Shown here piece after piece: positions 16,194 to 25,561 of a DNA stretch of 39,303 bases (the stretch's first letter is position 1; the number at the start of each line of letters is the position of its first letter). The notes beneath the pieces are model-generated. The model searched no databases and was not told the DNA's origin. It saw nothing but the letters and a program-made list of their open reading frames with translations. Source of the DNA: JBCCGE01 sp039029455 (GTDB taxonomy: Bacteria; Pseudomonadota; Gammaproteobacteria; Arenicellales; Poriferihabitantaceae); assembly GCA_039029455.1 (NCBI GenBank), contig JBCCGE010000025.1:1-39303 (forward strand), in the 5' to 3' direction. A program made the translations under genes and the position numbers.

Positions 16194-19100
16194 TTAGGAG
16201 ACTAAACTGAACCTGTGCGACTCGAATTGATGCCCGTCTTTGGTCAATTGAAAGACACACTCAATCTGCAATGCATCGGAGACTCCTGAGCCAATAAATT
16301 CCGCAAAGCCGTTGACGTCTTCTCTAAAAAATACAGTTTCTATTGCAATGTGATATCGCAGTTCTTCGCCATTGTCTGTGGGAATCCGGAATGAGAATTC
16401 ATCATTGCCCTTTAACTTGCCAAGTTGATGAGCGGCAAACGGCATGGGTGCATTCAAACCAGAACTGTGTATGACATTAAATGAAAACGCGGCGTCGCTG
16501 CCTTCTCGGGAAATCGATACACGGTGGATTCCAAATGCGTGTATGTCACCACAGACAACCACAAGCTTTTCGGGGCGAGTTGAATGAATTGCGTGAAGCA
16601 GCTCAAATAATGATTTTGGAAAACCATCCCAACCGTCTGAGTGCAGACTGCCACCGAAGCCCTCAGACCAGTCGCTTTGATGATTGCGGGGCAGGAGTCG
16701 AGAGGGCGAGCACAGAAAAATCGGCTTGCCAAATGTGGGTGTCCCAAGCCACTTTCTGATTTCATCCATTTGATGATCAGAGATCATGGATACGTTCGCA
16801 ATATTGTGTACGTTTCGCGCCGCACGTTCCGTGCGTGAGTTGATTACAAACGCTCTGAATCCAGGGTCGTCAATTTGCATGAACAGGCGATCATCAGATA
16901 AAGGTGCATCCGGCCTCTGGTAGGTTTTATAGGCTTCAGTAGCGTCTGTCGGAGGAGGACCGGAATTGGCCTGGTCCGGCTCCCAGTCGTTCACAATTTC
17001 ATGATCGTCCAGCATCATATAGGTGGGAATCTTCCGAAAAATGTGTTTCACCTCCGGTTGTTCGAGAAACCGGATATATCGGTGAAAATAGCGGTCATTT
17101 CTCGAAGACGGATCAAACAGGCCCGCGGTGGCGTCCGCGTAAATCTGATCACCGAGCAGGATAAGCTTGTCGGGGCGCTCCTCATTGGATCGATTTGACA
17201 TCTGACGGAATGCAGCCACTGGTTTGTTCTGATCTCCGAGACCTCCAGGATAGAGGCAGCTGGCGACTGCGAGCCGAAATACGGCAGAGCGTTCATTTCG
17301 GTCATAGGTTACTGGTCGATGGACAATGCCAAGCCGAATAGAATTTGGTTCTACTCCGAGTCTTGGAGATCCAAACGCCGAAGCCCCCTCTCCGCCCTGT
17401 TCAATGTAGAAGAGCCGAAAAATTTTAGCGACTATCCGTTGCAAAACCACATCTTTATCATCGCGGTAAAACGGAATGTCGTTGACGTGCAGCAGCAGCA
17501 CATTGTCGGTAGATTGCGTTTCTTTCCAGACACTCGAATGATTGCCATCTATCGGTTTTTTCTGCTCGAATACTTCGACGGGTAGCTTTACACGATGCAC
17601 CAGAGTGTCGGGTCGACCCAGCGGCTGCAGCCAGCAACTGTGTGAAAGATAGGTCTTTGCATCTTCCCTCGAAAAATCACTTGAGGTTACGTTTTCCGGG
17701 AGTGGTAAATACGAATAGCCGTTTCCGGGTCGAGGGGCTGTATAAACCGGTACAGCGACAAGCCAGACACTCTCGCCATAAGTCGACACGGGATGAGTGC
17801 CGACGATCAACGGCAGGGAGTTTTGCCCCTTCTGTTCGATTGCGAAATCATGGAATACCGGCCCAAAAGCCGGCAGTTCGAGTTGCGGAAAGTTAGGATC
17901 GGGTTCATTAGAGCGCTCTTTTGCCCCTTCCTGATCGTCAGTAGTTTCTTTCAGAAAATCAGCGATACCGTCGTAAATGTCTTTTTCTGCTGTCTTCGCG
18001 ATCAACCAGTCAAGGTGCCCGTAGCCTTCGAAGATTTCAGCTTTGTCGATAGATATTCCATGGGATTTCCATACAGACTCGAATCTCTCGACAGAAGACG
18101 GATCGAACAGACTGTTTTCTGCACCATGAAAGACCATTGTTCTGAAATTCCATACCTTCTGTAGTCCCGGTTTGATATAAACATTATGACCCTCTCCGTT
18201 GGTGATCATGTTGTACTGCCCGAATCCAGCAGCCTGACGCACTGTGGCAAGATTTAGATTGCCAAAGAAATCATCGATTTTCTTGAGAAAGCTCCTTGGT
18301 GCGTTTTCTAAAATGAAGTTTTGACTGTAAAGGGCGTCCACTCGATGTCTGGTTGCCACATAGTCTCTATTGACGAGAGGGTTTATCGGTGTTTCCCTGC
18401 GGCGTTCATCTTTTGAGTACGGCAACGTGTAAAGAAGCCGATCAAATAAATCGCCGATTCCTTTTTTCGACCAGTCTTTCTGAAAATTGTAAGACAGGTT
18501 TTCCGTGGACTGAATCACCTGTCGAGTCAGGAAGCTCTTGAAAATATTGTCGGGTTTAAACACGACCGTTGGAGGCACCTGAGAAATTACCAGAGACTCG
18601 ATTTTTCCGGGAAGCTTTTCTCGCAGTTCGCAGAGTCCAAATTTACGTTCCCTTTCCTCAGCGATCGCTCGCTGGACGGGGTCGTGAATGATCTCATTAA
18701 TACTTCTGAGCGCACTTAGTGCGGACATACTGAACATCGCCGCGCCCATGCAGTGCGCAACGACTTTTACTTTGGAACAGTCGGGACGAGCTTTTAAGAT
18801 GGCATCTACTGCGATCGGTATGTCTGCCAGTGCGACATCCTCGAATGTGGACGGCAATTCGGATGAATATACGGGTTGATCAGGTCCGGGTCGGTTGTGA
18901 AACAAGCCGTCAACCACAACACCCGGGCTCGTCCGTAAGTCCACAATCCAGATGTCAAAATTCAACGGGTGTTGATGCAGGAACGCTGCAAAACCGGGCT
19001 TTAACGCGTCGTGCGCAAAGGAATTCCCGCTGACACTGTAGCCGTGAATCAACATGACCGGCGGCCCGAAGTTTCGGTATCGTGTCAGGTTGATTTTCAG

Positions 19101-22061
19101 GTCTGACCGGTAGCCTTTCGGAAGCGGTTTGTTGTTCGCGAGACGGTATTTTTCCGAATGTCTTATTTCGACATTGTCGACGGTCAACGGGATGTATTTT
19201 CCCTTTACACCTGGAATGGCGTCTTCCCGCGGCAGCCGCTTAAAGCAGGTTTGTGGATTCCTTGGCTCTTCAGGCAACCGGAAGCTCAACAAGTGCATGG
19301 AAACCAGCATGCGTACAAAGTAGAGCGCCGTTTGCACTGAATCCACCAACGCGTCAGGCAGATTGCGGTAGCGAGTCATCGCCATCAGTGGATGAGACAA
19401 CTTAGCGAGAAAAGAGGGGTCGAGGCGTAACCTGTTGTAGCGGCTTCCGCGAGCAAGCCATGGGAATTCCAGAATCGCGCTTTCGGTCAGCTGCTCCCAC
19501 GGATTTCCGTAGCGAGTGTAGCCAATCGTTTTCTGCGCCACCACCGGCTTTTCCAGGCAGTGGGCAGCAAATTCCTCAATTTCACGGCCGGATGAGTTGC
19601 GAGTATTGATGCGTTTTATTCGCATCTGATAATCGAAGGTTCGGCGTTCCCCTGCGGATTCAAGAATGGCCTTGAATACGGCAAATCGGCCCTCTTTATT
19701 GTTTCTATTTGACCGGCGATCGTACTGCTGGGAGCTTAAGTGATCCTTTTTTGCAGAAAGTAAATCATAGAGTGGATTCAGCAATTTGGTGCGAATAAGT
19801 TCACGAATACCTCTCGAAAACAGCCAGGACAAGGCTGAAACCAGTGTTCGGAAAAGATGGCTGCTCGATCTTCGTTTGAAAATTTCCAATGTCCCTTTGA
19901 TTTCAAGTTCAATAATCCAAGTGGATTCAGGCACCAGGCGACTGTGCTCAGAATCAGCCGGGCAAAGTCTGATGCGACTGGTCTGATTTTTGACCGTGGT
20001 GCCCTGATTGGCCGTTTGCATAATCCGACAGGGCACGTTTGGATCTGATGGGGTTACATTGGCCGTTAGTGACTCCAAAGGAGTAGGGTCGAAATGCAGT
20101 TCAGCGTATGCATCAAATATCCGGGTGCCTTCAATAGGCCGATCGAGTTCGATCCGACCCACCATTTTTTCCTTGATATTGATTTGTGTGCGCACAGAAT
20201 GGCCGTCATCAGGCGCGCCGACGGGCAGCGTTGGTCGTTTGGAGTAGTCACCTGTTTGTGATTCATTATCATTTCTCGGGGCGGCGCCAGCGTGCGAACC
20301 CTGTTTGAGTTGGCGACACGACCTCAGTGCCACAGCTGCTATGGTGAGTGCTGGATTGGTACACAACGCGCGTGGAATAATTGATCCGTCGAGCACCAGC
20401 AGATCGTCGTAAACCGACTCCTGGTCCTTCACGTCCTGCCGAAATACCTGACCAAGATGATTGACCACTCCATCGGTGCGATTTGTACCCATAACGCATC
20501 CACCCAAGGGGTGAACCGTAAAGACGCTGCTGATATCACCCAGTTCAAGGTACTTAGCCAGAGCGCCCGGCAGAGGTTTCCAGGTCGGGTTGAAGTAGAC
20601 GCTGCTGGCTTCACCAGGTTTTCGATTGGCGTCGGCATTTCGCACCAGCGAGTGCAGGTTTTTTTCGAATTCCTTAAATACCGGTTTGTCCGCGGCGTCC
20701 GGCCAGTGTGCTCGCACCGTTGCATCCGTGTGATGACTTTCCCGGGTGAGATCATCACTGACGATTTCTCCATCAGCGTTATCGTTACCCATGCAGGCAA
20801 CAACCAGACTGTTGCGTACGGCACTATGGTCAACGCTGAATGGATCGTTCCGAGGTTGAGCTGAATCGTGTTTACTTTTGTTGAAGGTGCCTAAAGAATC
20901 AAGACTCGCTTTTAGTGTCAGCACTTCTTCAAGCATTGGACGCAGGGACGAAGGAATCGCCAGATCCTCGATTACAAATGGTCCGGCAGAATCTGTCCGG
21001 TCAATAACGCCTGATATCGTAGACCCAACCTCTCTTTCCCCCGGTGGTGTGTCAGAGATTGGCGCACTGTTGGTGTCTTTCGGGCCGTTGTAACGAGCCG
21101 CGATCATGTCACCATTGCCGGAGAATCGCTTTCCAAGGTGTTTCGAAAACACCAGCTCATTCGTCTCGGATCGTTTCAAAATTCCGGTACTACCAAAAGT
21201 CCCGGCGGCCAGTATCACTTTTTTTGCCTTTAGTTCGACGGCATCTTTATGTTGGCGATAGAGTTTGTCGCTGGTAAATCGGCAAACCAGCGTCCACCCA
21301 AAGTCTTCGCGATTCAATCTTAGGACGGTGGCGCCTGTATACAGTCTTGCCCCCTTTCGCCTGGCTTCGACAAGCAGGTTGAGGTCGAGAGAGTTTTTTG
21401 CATTGTGATTGCATCCACTGAAACAATCTCCGCATTCGACGCACGGTTGCAGCTCGACGCCGCTTTGATTGATGCCGCCGTTGAGGGATATTGAGACCGC
21501 TGCGGTTCTCGTTTGCGAGGGTTCTCCGTGAAGATCTTTTAACGCTATGAATTTGGCGAATTTTTCCGGGTTTTGGTGCATTTCAGCGCCCACCAGATTC
21601 TTGGCGTCGTCGAAAAGAGACTGTCCTGGCTGTGCAAAGTCAGTGCGGATTGGCTCTGGCCACGATTCGTCGAAAACCGCGCGCCTCGGAATCTCCATGA
21701 CGCCAGCGTTAATCAGTGATCCACCTCCCAGACCGTTTGCAACCAGAGCACTTGCACCTGTGCCCGCGACTACATCAAACAATCCGTGCTTGTTCTGAAA
21801 CCGCCCCTTTGAATTTTTTGTGTTTAGTCTGACGTGACCTGGAAGTTCGGCCAGCCGGGTCGGGAAGCTGTTTGCCAGATATTCTTCGCCTCTCTCAAGG
21901 ACCAGCACCTTCTTGTCGATTGCAGCATAGTGTGCCGCTGCAATTGCTCCACCATATCCGCTCCCTACAATGACAACGTCAAATTTTGTGTCGGCTGAAA
22001 ATTCAGCGTAAATGTTTTCAAATCCAGTGGACAACCACTTGGTTTTTGGGGTGGGGCTCAT
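16194..22061 (-). CDS. Giant fusion: cholesterol-oxidase-like GMC flavoenzyme + alpha/beta hydrolase + PhoD-like metallophosphatase
   Basis: 1955 residues, no signal peptide, so apparently cytoplasmic. Residues about 26-585 are a GMC oxidoreductase: FAD site VVIVGSGYGGAIAA, the Cys-rich CVECGDCFSGCNHNAKNS (207-224), HPLGGCVMG (517-525) and the C-terminal FAD contact NPALTIAAVAL, all as in bacterial cholesterol oxidases. Residues about 630-940 resemble the linker domain of known GMC/hydrolase fusions. Residues about 960-1375 are an alpha/beta hydrolase: MLIHGYSVSG, nucleophile elbow VAHCMGA with Cys1104 instead of Ser, Asp1320 and His1349 (GYGHLDW). Residues about 1590-1880 are PhoD/metallophosphatase-like: GDQIYAD (1637), DDHEIVNDW (1685) and GDIHAFGIH (1838). 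Likely substrate class is a sterol or other hydrophobic alcohol/ester; that is inference. It lies 24 bases behind a hybrid sensor kinase in the same operon. Confidence 0.88.
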   Translation of the reverse strand: MSPTPKTKWLSTGFENIYAEFSADTKFDVVIVGSGYGGAIAAAHYAAIDKKVLVLERGEEYLANSFPTRLAELPGHVRLNTKNSKGRFQNKHGLFDVVAGTGASALVANGLGGGSLINAGVMEIPRRAVFDESWPEPIRTDFAQPGQSLFDDAKNLVGAEMHQNPEKFAKFIALKDLHGEPSQTRTAAVSISLNGGINQSGVELQPCVECGDCFSGCNHNAKNSLDLNLLVEARRKGARLYTGATVLRLNREDFGWTLVCRFTSDKLYRQHKDAVELKAKKVILAAGTFGSTGILKRSETNELVFSKHLGKRFSGNGDMIAARYNGPKDTNSAPISDTPPGEREVGSTISGVIDRTDSAGPFVIEDLAIPSSLRPMLEEVLTLKASLDSLGTFNKSKHDSAQPRNDPFSVDHSAVRNSLVVACMGNDNADGEIVSDDLTRESHHTDATVRAHWPDAADKPVFKEFEKNLHSLVRNADANRKPGEASSVYFNPTWKPLPGALAKYLELGDISSVFTVHPLGGCVMGTNRTDGVVNHLGQVFRQDVKDQESVYDDLLVLDGSIIPRALCTNPALTIAAVALRSCRQLKQGSHAGAAPRNDNESQTGDYSKRPTLPVGAPDDGHSVRTQINIKEKMVGRIELDRPIEGTRIFDAYAELHFDPTPLESLTANVTPSDPNVPCRIMQTANQGTTVKNQTSRIRLCPADSEHSRLVPESTWIIELEIKGTLEIFKRRSSSHLFRTLVSALSWLFSRGIRELIRTKLLNPLYDLLSAKKDHLSSQQYDRRSNRNNKEGRFAVFKAILESAGERRTFDYQMRIKRINTRNSSGREIEEFAAHCLEKPVVAQKTIGYTRYGNPWEQLTESAILEFPWLARGSRYNRLRLDPSFLAKLSHPLMAMTRYRNLPDALVDSVQTALYFVRMLVSMHLLSFRLPEEPRNPQTCFKRLPREDAIPGVKGKYIPLTVDNVEIRHSEKYRLANNKPLPKGYRSDLKINLTRYRNFGPPVMLIHGYSVSGNSFAHDALKPGFAAFLHQHPLNFDIWIVDLRTSPGVVVDGLFHNRPGPDQPVYSSELPSTFEDVALADIPIAVDAILKARPDCSKVKVVAHCMGAAMFSMSALSALRSINEIIHDPVQRAIAEERERKFGLCELREKLPGKIESLVISQVPPTVVFKPDNIFKSFLTRQVIQSTENLSYNFQKDWSKKGIGDLFDRLLYTLPYSKDERRRETPINPLVNRDYVATRHRVDALYSQNFILENAPRSFLKKIDDFFGNLNLATVRQAAGFGQYNMITNGEGHNVYIKPGLQKVWNFRTMVFHGAENSLFDPSSVERFESVWKSHGISIDKAEIFEGYGHLDWLIAKTAEKDIYDGIADFLKETTDDQEGAKERSNEPDPNFPQLELPAFGPVFHDFAIEQKGQNSLPLIVGTHPVSTYGESVWLVAVPVYTAPRPGNGYSYLPLPENVTSSDFSREDAKTYLSHSCWLQPLGRPDTLVHRVKLPVEVFEQKKPIDGNHSSVWKETQSTDNVLLLHVNDIPFYRDDKDVVLQRIVAKIFRLFYIEQGGEGASAFGSPRLGVEPNSIRLGIVHRPVTYDRNERSAVFRLAVASCLYPGGLGDQNKPVAAFRQMSNRSNEERPDKLILLGDQIYADATAGLFDPSSRNDRYFHRYIRFLEQPEVKHIFRKIPTYMMLDDHEIVNDWEPDQANSGPPPTDATEAYKTYQRPDAPLSDDRLFMQIDDPGFRAFVINSRTERAARNVHNIANVSMISDHQMDEIRKWLGTPTFGKPIFLCSPSRLLPRNHQSDWSEGFGGSLHSDGWDGFPKSLFELLHAIHSTRPEKLVVVCGDIHAFGIHRVSISREGSDAAFSFNVIHSSGLNAPMPFAAHQLGKLKGNDEFSFRIPTDNGEELRYHIAIETVFFREDVNGFAEFIGSGVSDALQIECVFQLTKDGHQFESHRFSLVS

Positions 22062-22085
22062 TGTTGTGGAATTCGTGTCTTTTCG

Positions 22086-23804
22086 CTAACCAATAAGTTC
22101 CTTAAGTTTGTCGAGTGTGACGGGTTTGTAGACGATCTCCGGTCGTAGAGTGGGACTGATGTGGGTTAACCGGATGTCCGCATCACCAGTCACCAGCACA
22201 AACCGTGTCTCGGCGTTAATTAAACGAAGTTCATCGATAACCTGAAGACCATTGATATCTGCCGACAATCGATAGTCAATTAATGCTATATCGAACATTC
22301 GGTCACCGGCGGCACGTATTGCCTCGCTGGGTACGGTATGTGCCTCGATTCTGAACCCAAGATCGCCCAGCACGGTCTTCATCGCGGTTAGTACTTCAGG
22401 CTCGTTATCGAGTAGCAGGACGTGTTGCGCATGATTCCGTTTCAGGCTTGCAGTCGCAGCGGGTGTGGATGTCGCTACCGGTTCGGTCGTCTGCATGCCG
22501 AGGGTAAAACGACTGCCCTTGCCTTTGAGAGATTCAACGCGAATAGAAATATCCTGTAAAGCACACAAGCGGTTTACGATGGACAATCCGAGGCCAAGAC
22601 CACGACTTCGATCTCGCTCCTCGTTATTGATCTGGTAAAACTCCTCAAATATTTTTTCGCAATCCTGCGGCGCCATACCAACTCCGGTGTCGCTTACCGC
22701 CAATTCAACGACGTCGCCATCCAGCTTTAGATCAACGTTGATCTCCCCCTCGTGTGTGTACTTCACTGCGTTGTCGATCAGATTGCGCAGAATCCGTTCC
22801 GTAAGTTGTGGGTCCTTGTTTACAATCACGCCATGCGCATTACAACTTACGAGGATTGGTACTGAATGACGGTCACTGAGCCGTGATGCTTCATACATGT
22901 CAACCACCCGTTTTATCAGGGAAAACAGATCAAAGTGACTGTAACTTGGTTGAATGACTCCGGAATCCAGCTTGGATATGTCCAGTAAACTGTCCAGCTG
23001 TCCGTCTATAGTCGACATTGCCTGCTGCATGTGATCGACAATCTCCTCTTCAGAAGTGCCGGCAACTCGCATTTTTAGTGAGGCAATAAAAAGAGAGAGA
23101 GTGTGTATCGGTTGTCGCAGATCGTGGCTTGCCGAGGCCAGAAAGCGGGTTTTCGAACTGTTGGCGTCTTCGGCGCGTTTTAAAGCGTGACTGAGCTGAC
23201 TGTTGGCGAGTTCTTTTTCGAGCCTGGCTTCCTGAGCGAAGTGGAAGCCCTGATGAAACTCCCGGGCCAGACCAATAAATATCACTGTTAGCAATACATA
23301 GATCATGCCAACGAGATAAAAAAGCGGATCGGCACCAAATGCCTGTGGCGACACCAGAATTGCGATGATCACGCATCCCATAAGCGGCAGACAGAAAGAG
23401 AGGAAAAGGGGACGGTATCCACCTGTTGTTCCAATTGCTCCGACGCTGACAGAAATTAGCAGACTCGATACTACCAATCGTTCAATGTCTGAAAGGAAGG
23501 GGATAAACATCATGCAACTCCCCAGAACAAAGCCATTTAGCAGTGCCAGTGATTGCGCGTGTTTTAGCTTTTTTGCGGTGGAGAGGTGTTGGTTGTCAGG
23601 CAGTTTTGGCAAAATCCACCACCGGATAAGCTGCACCACCAATACCAGCAGTAACCAGCCAATGGTCAGGGTGTTGGGAACTTTACCGAAGACAAATACA
23701 GCGAGCAGTGATGCGCCTGCAATGATTACAAACGGCATCCGCGCAGCCTGAGAGCAGAATAGATTCAGAACTTCCTGTCTGACCAGTTCAGAAGTTGCTC
23801 TCAT
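22086..23804 (-). CDS. Six-TM hybrid sensor histidine kinase with C-terminal receiver
   Basis: 572 residues. About six membrane helices fill residues 22-180 with almost no periplasmic domain, so the signal is probably sensed within the membrane or in the cytoplasm. A coiled segment leads to HisKA with the H-box ASASHDLRQPIHTLSLF (phospho-acceptor H227). HATPase_c follows: N-box LRNLIDNAVKYT, G1 DTGVGM and G2 RGLGLGLSIV. The C-terminal receiver (about 460-572) has LLLDNEPE and acceptor D510 in IALIDYRLS, with K561 in YKPVT. Kinases with the DLRQP H-box are often paired with NarL-type regulators, as here: one lies 41 bases upstream in the same orientation and another further up. The giant fusion enzyme follows 24 bases downstream, implying a dedicated regulatory operon. 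Confidence 0.92.
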   Translation of the reverse strand: MRATSELVRQEVLNLFCSQAARMPFVIIAGASLLAVFVFGKVPNTLTIGWLLLVLVVQLIRWWILPKLPDNQHLSTAKKLKHAQSLALLNGFVLGSCMMFIPFLSDIERLVVSSLLISVSVGAIGTTGGYRPLFLSFCLPLMGCVIIAILVSPQAFGADPLFYLVGMIYVLLTVIFIGLAREFHQGFHFAQEARLEKELANSQLSHALKRAEDANSSKTRFLASASHDLRQPIHTLSLFIASLKMRVAGTSEEEIVDHMQQAMSTIDGQLDSLLDISKLDSGVIQPSYSHFDLFSLIKRVVDMYEASRLSDRHSVPILVSCNAHGVIVNKDPQLTERILRNLIDNAVKYTHEGEINVDLKLDGDVVELAVSDTGVGMAPQDCEKIFEEFYQINNEERDRSRGLGLGLSIVNRLCALQDISIRVESLKGKGSRFTLGMQTTEPVATSTPAATASLKRNHAQHVLLLDNEPEVLTAMKTVLGDLGFRIEAHTVPSEAIRAAGDRMFDIALIDYRLSADINGLQVIDELRLINAETRFVLVTGDADIRLTHISPTLRPEIVYKPVTLDKLKELIG

Positions 23805-23845
23805 GACGCTGATTGCCTTCGTTCACGGGCGGTTGCATGCAAGAA

Positions 23846-24487
23846 TTACTGTTTCTGCAATTCAAGCTGGCTGGCCACACAAAGTGCTTGTGTACGATTT
23901 TCCACACCCAGAACACGGTATGCCGCACTTAAGTGCGCTTTTACGGTGCCGACAGATAGATCCAGCTTGCGCGCAATAATTTTGTTGACGTTGCCATCCA
24001 TCGCCAGAAACAGAACTTCCCGTTGCCTCGCACTGAGATTCTCCAGAATGTCCACTTTAGTCGGTTCCTGACTGTTCGAATCAGTATGCACCAGAATCTG
24101 CGGCGGGAGATAGACGCCCCCGGCAAGAATCAATTTAAGCGCTGCAATCAAAAGGTCGGGAGTCGATGATTTTGGAATAAAGCCGGCAACACCCAGATCA
24201 AGTGTGCGAATAATTTTGTCGGGTCGTTCCTCGGAACTCACGATCACAAGGCGAGAATCGGAAAAGTTTTTTCTTACAGTGGCTATATTATTTTCGTGAT
24301 CAGTGCCTGGAATATAGAAATCGAGCAAAATCAGGTCGATGTTCGTATCTGCGCAAGAGCGAACGGCATCTGCCACATCTGATGCTTCGTGGAATGTTAT
24401 TTCGCTGTCAAGATCAGTCAGTAAAAGGCGTAATCCAGACCGAAACAGCACGTGATCATCGATTGCAAGAATGTTCATCGCTTTCAT
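23846..24487 (-). CDS. NarL/LuxR-type response regulator
   Basis: Receiver domain (1-120) with the acidic pair in AIDDH (D10, D11), phospho-acceptor D56 in LILLDFYIPG and K106 in GFIPKSS, all intact. The C-terminal LuxR helix-turn-helix (about 148-210) reads LSARQREVLFLAMDGNVNKI and continues with LSVGTVKAHLSAAYRVLGV. Start may be M1 (24487) or M4 (24478); MNILAIDDH is a normal regulator N-terminus. It is the likely phosphorylation partner of the kinase encoded 41 bases downstream, and with it a probable regulator of the fusion-enzyme operon. Confidence 0.92.
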   Translation of the reverse strand: MKAMNILAIDDHVLFRSGLRLLLTDLDSEITFHEASDVADAVRSCADTNIDLILLDFYIPGTDHENNIATVRKNFSDSRLVIVSSEERPDKIIRTLDLGVAGFIPKSSTPDLLIAALKLILAGGVYLPPQILVHTDSNSQEPTKVDILENLSARQREVLFLAMDGNVNKIIARKLDLSVGTVKAHLSAAYRVLGVENRTQALCVASQLELQKQ

Positions 24488-24645
24488 TGCGGAATTATGA
24501 GTTCATTATTGTTTGTTCTTTGCGGAAATCACGAACATTCATAGTGTAAACGGAATTTCTCCCGACGGTATCGGACCGTGTGGTATCTCCACTGATCAGA
24601 TGGGGTCTTACCATGGTCAAAAAAAAATTCTCAGTTTCTCTGAGA

Positions 24646-25296
24646 CTAGGCGACCAGGCGTTCCGAGCTCAGATATTTCGTCGCATACCGCAACAGGCAA
24701 TTAGGGCCGCGAATATCCAGTTTTTTGCAAATGTTATGGCGGTGATTGTTAATAGTGCGAATGCTTGTGCCAAGAATTCCAGCGATCTCCGCGCTGCTTT
24801 TTGAATTCGAAACCAGCATCAGCACTTTCTTTTCAGTTCTTGTCAACGACCATAGATCTTCAGTTTCATCGTTGATTGTCGCCACCAGATTTTGCGAAAA
24901 ACTGGAGGAAATAAAATGCTTGCCTCTTCTCACCTGATCCAGACATTCGACCAACTCGGATTCTGTATGATTTTTGGGAATATAGCCCAATACGCCAAAT
25001 GTCATCGCCTGTTTCAGGTGTCGTCGCTGATTTGAGACTGACATCAAAATGCACTTCGGAGCTCGTCCGCATCGATTCAGTCTGGCTACAAGATCCAGAC
25101 CGTTAAGCTGCTGCTCCGAATATTCGATCAGCGCAATGTCCGGATTGTGCGATCGTATGCGCCTGATGGCCTCAGGCTCGTCTTTTGCTTCTGCTACCAG
25201 CTTAACTTTCGGCAAAGTCGCCAGAAATTCCCTCAGACCGCGCAGGAAAAACGGGTGACTTTCAACAACGGCAATTGTAGTGGGGGTATTAATCAT
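24646..25296 (-). CDS. NarL/LuxR-type regulator with degenerate receiver domain
   Basis: 216 residues with the usual NarL layout, but the receiver lacks key residues. The acidic pair is replaced (AVVESHP instead of V-D-D-H-P: E12, S13), and the phospho-acceptor position is Glu58 (IALIEYSEQQLNG) instead of Asp. K108 in YIPKNH is kept. The LuxR-type helix-turn-helix (WSLTRTEKKVLMLVSNSKSS, then LGTSIRTINNHRHNICKKLD) is intact, so DNA binding is expected. Such proteins work without phosphorylation, are permanently active, or are controlled by a ligand or partner. It precedes the canonical regulator by 158 bases on the same strand and may head the operon. The upstream gap has a large palindrome. 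Confidence 0.9.
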   Translation of the reverse strand: MINTPTTIAVVESHPFFLRGLREFLATLPKVKLVAEAKDEPEAIRRIRSHNPDIALIEYSEQQLNGLDLVARLNRCGRAPKCILMSVSNQRRHLKQAMTFGVLGYIPKNHTESELVECLDQVRRGKHFISSSFSQNLVATINDETEDLWSLTRTEKKVLMLVSNSKSSAEIAGILGTSIRTINNHRHNICKKLDIRGPNCLLRYATKYLSSERLVA

Positions 25297-25400
25297 TATT
25301 TACCTGTCAGTTGGGTATTTATCTGAGTAACCCATCCTAAACAGGCTCGGGATTAGTTCCTATTAGCCAAAGGTTTAGTGGCGCTACACCGAGGTCCAAC

Positions 25401-25434
25401 TATTGAAAATGAGCAGCCTTGCTCATTTTCAATA
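25401..25434. repeat. Perfect 15-bp inverted repeat
   Basis: TATTGAAAATGAGCA (25401-25415) and TGCTCATTTTCAATA (25420-25434) around a GCCT loop, with no mismatch. There is no T run behind it in either direction, so a simple intrinsic terminator is unlikely. It lies 105 bases upstream of the degenerate-receiver regulator. It could be an operator, a stable RNA hairpin or a mobile-element scar. Confidence 0.85.
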
Positions 25435-25561
25435 GCCACATGCTGTGATTTCATGAATTTGCAGTACAAATCAACAAACAGCGCCCAATGAAGTCACAAC
25501 GAAAAAACCATCTGCTAAAGCCTCGACACGCATTAAAGACACTGGGGATAACCTCCGTTAG

